Positions 1 through 6,517 of a stretch of DNA of 8,668 nucleotides are shown piece after piece; the first letter of the stretch is position 1; the number at the start of each line of letters is the position of its first letter. The DNA is from Frondihabitans sp. GTDB taxonomy: Bacteria > Actinomycetota > Actinomycetes > Actinomycetales > Microbacteriaceae. Below the pieces are notes generated by a model. It saw nothing but the letters and a program-made list of their open reading frames with translations, was not told the DNA's origin and did not search any database. The DNA lies in assembly GCA_025464735.1 (NCBI GenBank), contig JAODMX010000224.1, positions 1 to 8,668 on the forward strand, read 5' to 3'. A program made the position numbers and the translations under genes.

Positions 1-872
1 GGTCGTCGTCCCACGACGGGGGGTTTCTTGCCGAGACGATCGCAGAGACCCAGAGTGCCGACGGGACGTCGCTGCCGCGTCGCGTGGCGCTGTGCATCGA
101 AGAGCTCCTCGCCGACGCTCACCTGTCCGGAAGCGATGTTGCCGGAGTGGGGATCGGCGTGGCGGGCGCGGTGGATCCGAGCGGGGGAGAACTCGAACTC
201 GCCCCGAATCTGGAGGGCGTCAGACCGTCGGAGATTCGCGCCGAAATTGCCCGCACCATTGCCGCCCCCGTGTTCTTCGACAACGACGTCAATCTTGCTG
301 TCCTCGGCGAATGGGTCGACGGGCACGCGCGAGGCCTGAGCGACTTCGTCTTCATCGCGGTCGGTACCGGAATCGGGATGGGCATCGTTGCCGGCGGCCA
401 GGTGATTGTCGGGACGAGGCACGCCGCCGGCGAGATCGGCTTCCTCCCTTTCGGCGCTGACCCGTTCGACGAAAAAAGCCACGTCCACGGGGCTCTGGAG
501 GAAGTCGCCGCCGGTGACGAAATCGCTGCCCGCTACCGGCAGTCCTCGGGGTCCGACGTCACGACTCGTGACGTCTTCGATCTGGCAGAGCAGGGTGATC
601 CCGCGGCAGCGGCGTCGCTGGAGATCGAAGCCAAGAATGTCGCCCTTGCCATCGCGTCCGTTCGAGCCGTTCTGGATCCTTCGCTGGTGGTTCTCGGCGG
701 CGGGGTTGGTGCTCGCCCGGAGATGCTTGCACGCGTCACACCGTGGCTTCTCCGCCTCGGCTGCGACGACCTCGACGTCCGCACCAGCCTCCTCGGCTCT
801 GCTGCGTCCGTTCGCGGCGCCATCGAGATCGCCAGCCGTCAACCCGACCGTCGTGAAATCACGAACGCCTGA
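1..872 (+). CDS. ROK-family protein, C-terminal part (probable transcriptional regulator)
   Basis: The frame is open from base 3 to a TGA at 870-872, so the gene begins left of the window. A GTG at 84 is in frame, but coding-like sequence precedes it. About 289 residues are visible, and the usual 350-400 of NagC/XylR-type ROK regulators would leave roughly 100 missing, enough for a winged helix. Numbering from the GTG at 84, the fold is marked by GIGVAGAVDP (23-32), the ROK active-site segment DNDVNLAVLGE (66-76), and the glycine-rich GTGIGMGI followed by AAGEIGF (94-120). In ROK sugar kinases the last motif ends in a zinc-binding His and is followed by CxCGxxGCxE. Here the His is Phe and no cysteine cluster follows. 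Zinc is usually needed for ROK kinase activity, so I infer a sugar- or amino-sugar-sensing regulator. A divergent kinase is possible, because the N-terminus is unseen. It probably controls the two genes that follow. Confidence 0.85.
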   Translation, partial: SSSHDGGFLAETIAETQSADGTSLPRRVALCIEELLADAHLSGSDVAGVGIGVAGAVDPSGGELELAPNLEGVRPSEIRAEIARTIAAPVFFDNDVNLAVLGEWVDGHARGLSDFVFIAVGTGIGMGIVAGGQVIVGTRHAAGEIGFLPFGADPFDEKSHVHGALEEVAAGDEIAARYRQSSGSDVTTRDVFDLAEQGDPAAAASLEIEAKNVALAIASVRAVLDPSLVVLGGGVGARPEMLARVTPWLLRLGCDDLDVRTSLLGSAASVRGAIEIASRQPDRREITNA

Positions 873-876
873 AAGG
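871..876 (+). promoter_or_regulatory. Ribosome binding site of the YhfX-like gene
   Basis: GAAAGG lies five bases before the ATG at 882. It starts inside the TGA stop codon of the ROK gene, which suggests the two genes are translated from the same transcript. Confidence 0.55.
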
Positions 877-881
877 CCGTC

Positions 882-2072
882 ATGTTCCTCGAGACCCTGA
901 AATCCCGCAACCCCGCCCTTCTCCAGGCCGCCGTGGCGCTCCACCAAAGCGGGGAGCTCCCGGCCAACACGTTCGTCCTGGACCTCGACGCCATCTCGGC
1001 GAACGCCGCAGTCATCGCCGCTGAAGCGTCACGTCTGGGCCTGACTGTCTTCGCCATGACGAAACAGATCGGCCGCAACCCGGACGTCTCCCGTGCCCTC
1101 ATTGCCGCCGGCATCGAAGCCAGCGTGGCCGTCGACATGGCCTGTGCCAAAACAACTGTCGCCGCAGGTATGGAGCTGGGGCACATCGGACACCTCGTCC
1201 AAGTGCCCCGTGCCGAAGCAATCGCGGCAGCGTATTTGAAGCCGCACAACTGGACTGTCTTCGACGACACCAAAGCGACTGAAGCCGCTCAGGCCAGCGA
1301 ACGCGTCGGCCGCGATCAGCGCCTCCTCGCCCGTATCCAGCACACGGGCGACGAGTTCTACTCGGGCCACGAGGGCGGGTACGAAGCGGACGACATCGCC
1401 GCGGTCGCCGATCGCCTCGACGCGCTGCCTGGCGCGCACTTCGGCGGGATCACCACCTTTCCCGCTCTCGTCTTCGACGGCACGGGTAACACCGTGCGGC
1501 GGACCACGAACCTCGAAACGCTTGAGCGGGCGGCGACCGTCCTTCGTGACGCGGGCCGTACCGACCTCCAGATCAACGCGCCCGGCACGAACTCCACGAT
1601 CATGCTGCAGGCGCTCGCCGATGCCGGCGCCACGCAGGTAGAGCCCGGCCACGCCCTCACCGGAACGACACCGCTGCACGCGGTCCGAGGCGACCTCCCG
1701 GAGATCCCTGCCGTCTGCTACCTCAGCGAAGTCAGCCACTTCGCCGGCGGCCGCGCCTATTGCTTCGGCGGCGGAATGTACGTCGACCCCGTGTTCCCGC
1801 CCTACCAGGAGCGGGCTCTCGTCGGATCCGACCCGACCGACCTGCACGAGCTCAACGCCGACCTGCCGCCCGCAACCGCCATCGACTACTACGGCCAGCT
1901 CGAACCTGAGGGCCACCTCGTTGAGCCGGGCGACAGCGTCGTGTTCGGGTTCCGGATCCAGGCGTTCGTCACCCGCGGATACACCGCCGCTGTCTCGGGA
2001 ATCTCCACCGGAAAGCCTCACGTCGAGGGCATCTACACCGTCGACGCCACCCGCACCACCTGGCCGTACTAA
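882..2072 (+). CDS. yhfX: YhfX-like PLP-dependent enzyme, alanine racemase fold
   Basis: A 396-residue protein that I recognise as like E. coli YhfX (about 387 residues) over its whole length, including the start MFLETLKSRNPAL. The N-terminal half is an alanine-racemase-type TIM barrel. FVLDLDAI (31-38) is its first strand, and K61 in AMTKQIGRNP is the expected Schiff-base lysine for PLP. Further family signatures are HIGHLVQVP (101-109), INAPGTNST (231-239), EPGHALTGT (254-262) and YCFGGGMY (293-300). The C-terminal part forms the beta domain (VVFGFRIQAFVTRG, 353-366). Family members are annotated as amino acid racemases or PLP enzymes, and I know of no settled substrate for YhfX. The ATG at 882 fits the homologous N-terminus and has GAAAGG five bases upstream. 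It sits 9 bases after the ROK gene and 61 before a permease, so a role on the imported amino compound is likely. The fold is secure and the reaction is not. Confidence 0.9.
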   Translation: MFLETLKSRNPALLQAAVALHQSGELPANTFVLDLDAISANAAVIAAEASRLGLTVFAMTKQIGRNPDVSRALIAAGIEASVAVDMACAKTTVAAGMELGHIGHLVQVPRAEAIAAAYLKPHNWTVFDDTKATEAAQASERVGRDQRLLARIQHTGDEFYSGHEGGYEADDIAAVADRLDALPGAHFGGITTFPALVFDGTGNTVRRTTNLETLERAATVLRDAGRTDLQINAPGTNSTIMLQALADAGATQVEPGHALTGTTPLHAVRGDLPEIPAVCYLSEVSHFAGGRAYCFGGGMYVDPVFPPYQERALVGSDPTDLHELNADLPPATAIDYYGQLEPEGHLVEPGDSVVFGFRIQAFVTRGYTAAVSGISTGKPHVEGIYTVDATRTTWPY

Positions 2073-2117
2073 CCCCGAACCACCACGACCAGCTCATCCC
2101 CTTTTTGACCACTACCA

Positions 2118-2126
2118 GAGGCAGGA
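2118..2126 (+). promoter_or_regulatory. Ribosome binding site that sets the permease start
   Basis: GAGGCAGGA lies seven bases before the GTG at 2134. It supports this start over the longer frame open from 1921, whose extra residues are Pro/Ser/Arg-rich and overlap the YhfX gene in another frame. Confidence 0.6.
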
Positions 2127-2133
2127 CGCCCTC

Positions 2134-3582
2134 GTGTCAACACTTCCCCGCACCAACTCGTTGAAGCGCAACAGTCTCACCATCATCGGATCCGTCGCCA
2201 TGTGCATGGCCTTCATGGGCCCGGCGACGAGCGTCGCATTCAATACGAATCCCGCAGCCGCCGGCGCCGGATATGCCCTTCCGCTGTCGATCGTTCTCGC
2301 CCTCGTCGCCTGCCTCCTTCTCGCCAACACCATCGCGGCGTTCGCCCGCAAGCTCCCGACGTCAGGCTTCGCCTACACTTTCAACACGCACGGGTTCGGC
2401 CGGTCAGGAGGGTTCCTCTCGGGCTGGCTGCTGCTGCTGAGCTACGGAATGCTCGCCCCAATGCTGCTCAGCGCGATCGGCTCCTACAGTTCGCAGTTTC
2501 TGAGCACCCAGTTCCATCTCACCGTGCCGTGGCAGATCATGTCGCTCGTCTTCGGCGTCGTCGTCTGGCTCATCAACGCCTCCGGTGTCTCGGACTCGGC
2601 CAAGGCCGCACTCATCTTCCTGGTCATCGAAGTGGGTGTCATCCTCGGCCTCGTCGGGACGATCCTCGGACACGGCGGTGCCGAGGGGCTGTCCCTTCAA
2701 CCGTTCAACCCCGTCAGCTCCCTCCACGGCGTAAGCGGACTCGGAACCGGCATGCTGTGGGGCATTCTGATGTTCGTCGGGTTCGAGTCGGTCGCCACAC
2801 TCGGCGAAGAGGCGAAGGCCCCGAAGAGGACCATTCCGATCGCGTTGTTCAGTGCGGTCATCGTGATCGGCCTGTTCTACGTTCTCGCCTCCTACGGTGC
2901 AGCCATCGGTTACGGACGCTCACACGCCGGAACGTTCGCGGCCGACACCAACCCGTGGGCAACCCTCGCGACCAAATACTGGGGTATCAGCTGGGCACTG
3001 GTCCTCACTGTCATCGCGAGTCAATTCGCGAACTTCATCTCCGGCACCAACGCCGTCGTTCGGGTTCTCTTCTCGATGGGCCGAGAGAGCATCCTGCCGC
3101 GAATCCTCGGCCGCACCAGCCGTCGCCAGGTTCCCCACGTGGCACTCACCGCCTACCTCGCGTTCGGACTGATCTTCGTGTTCGTTCTCGGTGCGTTCCT
3201 CGACCCGCTTGTCATCTACGGGTTCTGCGGCACCATCCTCGGCCTCGGAATGATCATCATCTACATCCTCATCAGCATTTCGGTGATCCGGTTCTATCTC
3301 CGAGAGCACCCGAGCGAGTTTCGGATCGTTCGCCACGGGATCCTTCCGATCCTCACGGTCGTCCTCATGCTCCTGCCTGTCTACGGACAGATCTCGCCGG
3401 TCCCGCCGTTCCCCAACAATCTGGTGCCGTACATCATCGTCGCGTGGATGCTCGGCGGGACCGGCTACCTCGTCTACCTGAAAAGGAAGCGTCAAGACCT
3501 CGTCGAAGGAATGGGTCGCGTCTTCGATCACTCCGACGGTGACGATGCGACTGCCGAATCGAGCGGCGTTCCGAGCTACTAA
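2134..3582 (+). CDS. APC-superfamily amino acid/amine permease
   Basis: A 482-residue inner-membrane transporter with about twelve hydrophobic segments, the usual size and layout for the APC superfamily. The first helix has the broken glycine-rich stretch typical of substrate and cation binding (GPATSVAFN, 29-37, then NPAAAGAGYALP). Helix 6 carries FVGFESVATLGEEAKAP (214-230), a strong APC signature, followed by KRTIPIAL. RVLFSMGRESILPRILG (310-326) is the conserved loop after helix 8. The final 30 residues are polar and acidic, hence probably cytoplasmic. Proton- or sodium-coupled uptake of an amino acid or amine is expected. The substrate cannot be deduced, but the YhfX-like PLP enzyme just upstream suggests an amino compound. 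The gap to that gene is 61 bases with no obvious terminator. The TAA stop overlaps the stop codon of the converging LacI-family gene. Confidence 0.88.
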   Translation: MSTLPRTNSLKRNSLTIIGSVAMCMAFMGPATSVAFNTNPAAAGAGYALPLSIVLALVACLLLANTIAAFARKLPTSGFAYTFNTHGFGRSGGFLSGWLLLLSYGMLAPMLLSAIGSYSSQFLSTQFHLTVPWQIMSLVFGVVVWLINASGVSDSAKAALIFLVIEVGVILGLVGTILGHGGAEGLSLQPFNPVSSLHGVSGLGTGMLWGILMFVGFESVATLGEEAKAPKRTIPIALFSAVIVIGLFYVLASYGAAIGYGRSHAGTFAADTNPWATLATKYWGISWALVLTVIASQFANFISGTNAVVRVLFSMGRESILPRILGRTSRRQVPHVALTAYLAFGLIFVFVLGAFLDPLVIYGFCGTILGLGMIIIYILISISVIRFYLREHPSEFRIVRHGILPILTVVLMLLPVYGQISPVPPFPNNLVPYIIVAWMLGGTGYLVYLKRKRQDLVEGMGRVFDHSDGDDATAESSGVPSY

Positions 3583-4595
3583 CCGGCCGGTTTCGGAGGG
3601 GGAGCGGTACTGCTTCGCAGAATCAACGTCGGGGTCTCGGAGGAGAAGTCGGGAACGTCCTCTCCTTTGAGCGCTCTGGCGAGAAGAGCGAATGCGCGGC
3701 CTCCGAGGCCGGCGAAATCCTGGCGGACGGTCGACAGGGGCGGCGTCCACAGCCGTGCGAGAGGGTGATCGTCGAAACCGACGACGCTCACCTCCTCGGG
3801 GACGGCCCTGTGTCCGTTCGCCAGGCCTCGGACCACGCCCATCGCGATCTCGTCGTTGCCACAGAACACCGCGGTGACGCTCGGATCGACGGCGAGGATC
3901 TCACCGATGCGCTCGCCGCTCTCCGGATCCCAGCTGGCATCGAGGATTTCCGGGACGGGTGCGCCAGCGGCAATGAGGGCATCGCGCCATCCGGTGGTGC
4001 GACCGTCTTCGTCGCGAGAAGGGGGGACTCGAACGTGGTGCACCGTCGCGTGGCCCAGTGCCAGCAGGCGTTCGACGACCTCTTGTGCGGCCTGACCTTC
4101 GTCGAGCACCGCCTGAGGGGGCCCGCTCTCGCGGATTCCCGAGATCGACACGGCGGGGATGTCCTTCGGCAGTCGGTGGACCGCCTGCACGCCGGGTGGG
4201 TCGAACTTGAGGACGACGATTCCGGCGAGAGGCTGGTTCAGCACAGTGCCGAGGGCGCGCTCGACTGTCTCCGGATCCGCCGATTCGATGACCGTGATGG
4301 TGACCAGGTAGCCGGCTTCGCGCGCCGCTTGCTCCACTCCCCGAATGGTCTCGGCGTAGCCGTACCGAGAGGTGTTTCCGGCGAGCACTGCGATGAGGCT
4401 GGGCTGGCCGGCCACGAGCGCGCGCGCCGCGGCGGATGGTCGGTACTTCAGCTCCTCGATGGCGCGGAGAACTCGCTCACGCTTGTCTTCACTGACTCGA
4501 GCGGCACCGGTGAGCACTCGGGAGACGGTCGGGATGGACACTCCGGCGACCCGCGCAACGTCGCGGATAACCGGTTTCGGCGATGTGGTGGACAC
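3579..4595 (-). CDS. LacI/GalR-family transcriptional repressor
   Basis: A 338-residue protein of standard LacI-family length. Residues 9-30 form the helix-turn-helix (VIRDVARVAGVSIPTVSRVLTG), and the hinge helix is YRPSAAARAL (51-60). The periplasmic-binding-protein-like sensor follows: SLIAVLAG (66-73) is its first strand, TAVFCGNDEIAMGV (241-254) the cofactor-binding-type strand, and VSVVGFDDHPLARLWTPPLSTV (269-290) the family's typical distal motif. The start is GTG with a GAGGAGGAGG site just upstream. It is the last gene of the sugar-transport operon, 27 bases after the second permease. From this position I infer that it represses the operon and is released by the imported sugar or a breakdown product, with autoregulation. 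The operator should lie upstream of the GH36 gene, outside the window. The C-terminus is short and proline-rich (APPPKPAG), and its TAG stop overlaps the converging permease's TAA. Confidence 0.93.
   Translation of the reverse strand: MSTTSPKPVIRDVARVAGVSIPTVSRVLTGAARVSEDKRERVLRAIEELKYRPSAAARALVAGQPSLIAVLAGNTSRYGYAETIRGVEQAAREAGYLVTITVIESADPETVERALGTVLNQPLAGIVVLKFDPPGVQAVHRLPKDIPAVSISGIRESGPPQAVLDEGQAAQEVVERLLALGHATVHHVRVPPSRDEDGRTTGWRDALIAAGAPVPEILDASWDPESGERIGEILAVDPSVTAVFCGNDEIAMGVVRGLANGHRAVPEEVSVVGFDDHPLARLWTPPLSTVRQDFAGLGGRAFALLARALKGEDVPDFSSETPTLILRSSTAPPPKPAG
3581..3592. repeat. 12-bp perfect palindrome at the convergence point
   Basis: AACCGGCCGGTT equals its own reverse complement and begins inside the overlapping stop codons of the permease and LacI genes. 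As RNA it could only make a 4-bp stem with a GGCC loop, and there is no U-run, so it is a poor terminator. A protein-binding site or chance in GC-rich DNA are the alternatives. Confidence 0.35.
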
Positions 4596-4598
4596 GGG

Positions 4599-4608
4599 CC
4601 TCCTCCTC
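4599..4608 (-). promoter_or_regulatory. Strong ribosome binding site of the LacI-family gene
   Basis: On the minus strand this reads GAGGAGGAGG. Its AGGAGG at 4602-4607 lies six bases before the GTG at 4595. It is the strongest Shine-Dalgarno match in the window and fixes the repressor's start. Confidence 0.7.
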
Positions 4609-4622
4609 AGCTCGATGATGCC

Positions 4623-5513
4623 CTACTTGACGGCGCCGCTGGTGATTCCGGAGATGATCTTCCGCTGCATGACCATGAATGTGACCAGCAGCGGCAGGCT
4701 CATGAGGATGACGTAGGCGAAGATCAGGTGCCAGTTGTTGAGGTAGAGGCTGGCGCTGGCGACCTGGTAGAGGTTCAGCGGAAGAGTGTCGAGTCGACCG
4801 CCCACGACGAAGAGCGCGTAGAAGACGTCGTTCCAGATGTAGAGGCAGATCAGGATCGTCGCTGTCGCCAGAGTGGGGCCGAGCAGCGGCAGGATGATCG
4901 TGAAGAACACGCGAACCGGGCCTGCGCCATCGACCCGGGCGGCCTCCTCCAGTTCGATCGGGATGGTGCGGACGAATCCGGTGACGAAGAAGATGACCGT
5001 TGACAGATACATGCCCATGTAGACGCCGACCATGCCCGGGACAGTTCCGTCGAGGCCGATGTAGCGGAGAAGCAGGACGATGGTCACGACGGCGGGCGGC
5101 AGAACGATCCCGCTGATGGCGAGGGCGTAGACGGCCGCCGTCCCGCGGCTCTTTCTCCGAGCAAGAACCCAGGACGCCATGGATCCGAGCAGGAGCACCC
5201 CGACGACGGAAGGCACCATGATCAGGAGGCTGCCGAAGAACGCCGGGACCATCCGCCCTTGATCGATGACCGTGGCGAAGTTCTGGAACAGCTGCCAGTG
5301 GCTCGGGGCCGAGAGGTTCGGGCTGAGGGCTTCGGCTCGGGTCTTGCTCGCGGTGGAGACCACAAGCCAGAAGGGGACGCCGAGGAGCAGGACGACTGCC
5401 AAGATCGCGACCAACGGTTGCACGATCTTGCCGGCGCGGAACTTCCGCCGGCCGGGCGGCCGGGGTGTCGTGTTTGTCGAGGCGGTGCGCGGGGACGTGG
5501 GCAGGGCGGTCAC
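4623..5513 (-). CDS. Carbohydrate ABC transporter permease (MalG/CUT1 type)
   Basis: A 296-residue inner-membrane permease, the MalG-like half of a CUT1 sugar importer. After a polar N-terminal tail of about 29 residues comes a first helix (32-53), a periplasmic loop with SHWQLFQNF (71-79), and five more helices. The EAA loop that docks the ATPase is EEAARVDGAGPVRVFFTIILP (189-209), with the conserved Gly at 196. The protein ends like MalG homologues (MQRKIISGITSGAVK). The GTG at 5513 is chosen because it overlaps the preceding permease's TGA as GTGA and has AAGGGAG eight bases upstream. The frame stays open much further upstream, but that part is shadow sequence across the first permease gene. 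It should pair with the neighbouring permease and the lipoprotein binding protein. No ATPase gene is adjacent. Confidence 0.93.
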   Translation of the reverse strand: MTALPTSPRTASTNTTPRPPGRRKFRAGKIVQPLVAILAVVLLLGVPFWLVVSTASKTRAEALSPNLSAPSHWQLFQNFATVIDQGRMVPAFFGSLLIMVPSVVGVLLLGSMASWVLARRKSRGTAAVYALAISGIVLPPAVVTIVLLLRYIGLDGTVPGMVGVYMGMYLSTVIFFVTGFVRTIPIELEEAARVDGAGPVRVFFTIILPLLGPTLATATILICLYIWNDVFYALFVVGGRLDTLPLNLYQVASASLYLNNWHLIFAYVILMSLPLLVTFMVMQRKIISGITSGAVK

Positions 5514-6442
5514 AGGACGCGCTCCCTTCGGCGAAGGATGATGATGACGGGGAACGCGATGATCGTGACCATGATGAAGAGCGAAAGACTCATGGCGGTG
5601 GCCTGAGCGAAAAGGCCTTGGCCGAAGGTGCGGAAGATGTAGATGTTCAGCAGTTCGGTCGAGCCGCCGGGTCCTCCACCGGTGGTGGCCTGGACGACGT
5701 CGAATCCGTTCATGGAGCCCAGCAGAGCCGTGGCGACGTTGAAGGTGACGGCCGGGGCGAGCAGCGGGAATCGGATCCGGCGGAACGTCTGCCACCAGGA
5801 GGCGCCGTCGATGCGGGCAGCTTCGATGACTTCCGGGCTGATGGTTTTGAGGCCGGCGAGGTAGATGAGCATCGACAGGCCCATCCACTTCCAGGCGTGG
5901 ATGAGCGTGACGACGAGGAGGGTCCAGGTGGTGTTGCCGAGCCAGGCGATCGTGACGGGATGGCCGGTGACGAAGCCGAGGATCTCGTTGAGTCCACCCG
6001 TGGGTTTGAGGAGCGCCTGGAAGATGTAGCCGACGGCGAGGGCGGACATGACCACGGGAACGAAGAAGGCGACGCGAGCGAACCTGTTGATGCGAGTGTC
6101 CTGCTCGAGGATGAGCGCGAGGACCAGGCCGAACAGGTTTTGGAAGATCGCGACCAGGATCCCGTAGATCAGAGTGATTCGAAGGTCGTTCAGAAGGCTT
6201 CCGCTGCCGAGGACCTCCATGAAGTTGGCGAATCCGACGAAGTTGATCCCGCTTTTGAAGCTGGACCAGTCGGTGAGCGCGTAGATGAAGTTGAACAGCG
6301 TGGGCAGGAAGAAGAAGACCACGAGCACGACCATCGCGGGCGCGAGGAACCACAGGGGGTGGTTGCGGAGTTGGGTCGCCCGCTGGGATCGCACCGTCTG
6401 TGCTGCGGGCGGGGCGGCGGGTCGTTCCACTGTCGTGGTCAT
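5510..6442 (-). CDS. Carbohydrate ABC transporter permease (MalF/CUT1 type)
   Basis: A 310-residue inner-membrane permease of the MalF/UgpA type, with six hydrophobic segments beginning at HPLWFLAPAMVVL (28-40). The ATPase-docking EAA loop is IEAARIDGASWWQTFRRIRF (206-225), followed by PLLAP. GGGPGGSTELLNIYIF (256-271) is the conserved stretch before the last helix in this family. The ATG at 6442 is preceded by GAAAGAA with eight bases between. The N-terminal tail (1-27) is polar and Pro/Ala-rich, as is common in actinobacterial members. A 75-base gap holding a strong hairpin separates it from the binding-protein gene upstream, and it overlaps the second permease by four bases. The cargo is probably an oligosaccharide, judged from the GH36 neighbour. 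Confidence 0.94.
   Translation of the reverse strand: MTTTVERPAAPPAAQTVRSQRATQLRNHPLWFLAPAMVVLVVFFFLPTLFNFIYALTDWSSFKSGINFVGFANFMEVLGSGSLLNDLRITLIYGILVAIFQNLFGLVLALILEQDTRINRFARVAFFVPVVMSALAVGYIFQALLKPTGGLNEILGFVTGHPVTIAWLGNTTWTLLVVTLIHAWKWMGLSMLIYLAGLKTISPEVIEAARIDGASWWQTFRRIRFPLLAPAVTFNVATALLGSMNGFDVVQATTGGGPGGSTELLNIYIFRTFGQGLFAQATAMSLSLFIMVTIIAFPVIIILRRRERVL
5522..5528 (-). promoter_or_regulatory. Ribosome binding site of the second permease
   Basis: AAGGGAG on the minus strand lies eight bases before the GTG at 5513, inside the end of the first permease gene. With the GTGA overlap it indicates translational coupling, which would help equal production of the two membrane subunits. Confidence 0.55.
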
Positions 6443-6467
6443 GGAGTGTGTTCTTTCGATGTGAGAT

Positions 6468-6496
6468 GGGGCGGCGGCCGGGTGCTCCGCCGCCCC
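6468..6496 (-). promoter_or_regulatory. Intercistronic GC-rich hairpin between binding protein and permeases
   Basis: The arms 6468-6477 (GGGGCGGCGG) and 6487-6496 (CCGCCGCCCC) are perfectly complementary, giving a 10-bp stem with a 9-base loop in the 75-base gap between the binding-protein stop and the MalF-like start. No U-run follows on the minus strand, so it is not a classical intrinsic terminator. Binding proteins are usually needed in excess over permeases, and hairpins at this place commonly protect the upstream message or partly attenuate transcription. I infer the same role here. Confidence 0.6.
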
Positions 6497-6517
6497 GTTG
6501 CGTGGGGGTGGAGTGGG

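Noticed and set aside
1029..2021. Long minus-strand open frame opposite the YhfX-like gene
   Set aside because: No recognisable domain, biased composition, and fully antisense to a well-matched gene.
1921..2133. Possible 71-residue N-terminal extension of the APC permease
   Set aside because: It overlaps the YhfX coding sequence out of frame, is Pro/Ser-rich without homology, and the GTG at 2134 has a good ribosome binding site.
2073..2133. Promoter or terminator between the YhfX-like gene and the permease
   Set aside because: No hairpin with a U-run and no clear -10/-35 pair; only the ribosome binding site is convincing.
3765..5003. Plus-strand open frame of 412 codons across the LacI and second permease genes
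   Set aside because: Asp/Arg/Gly-rich shadow; both opposing genes have clear family motifs and ribosome binding sites.
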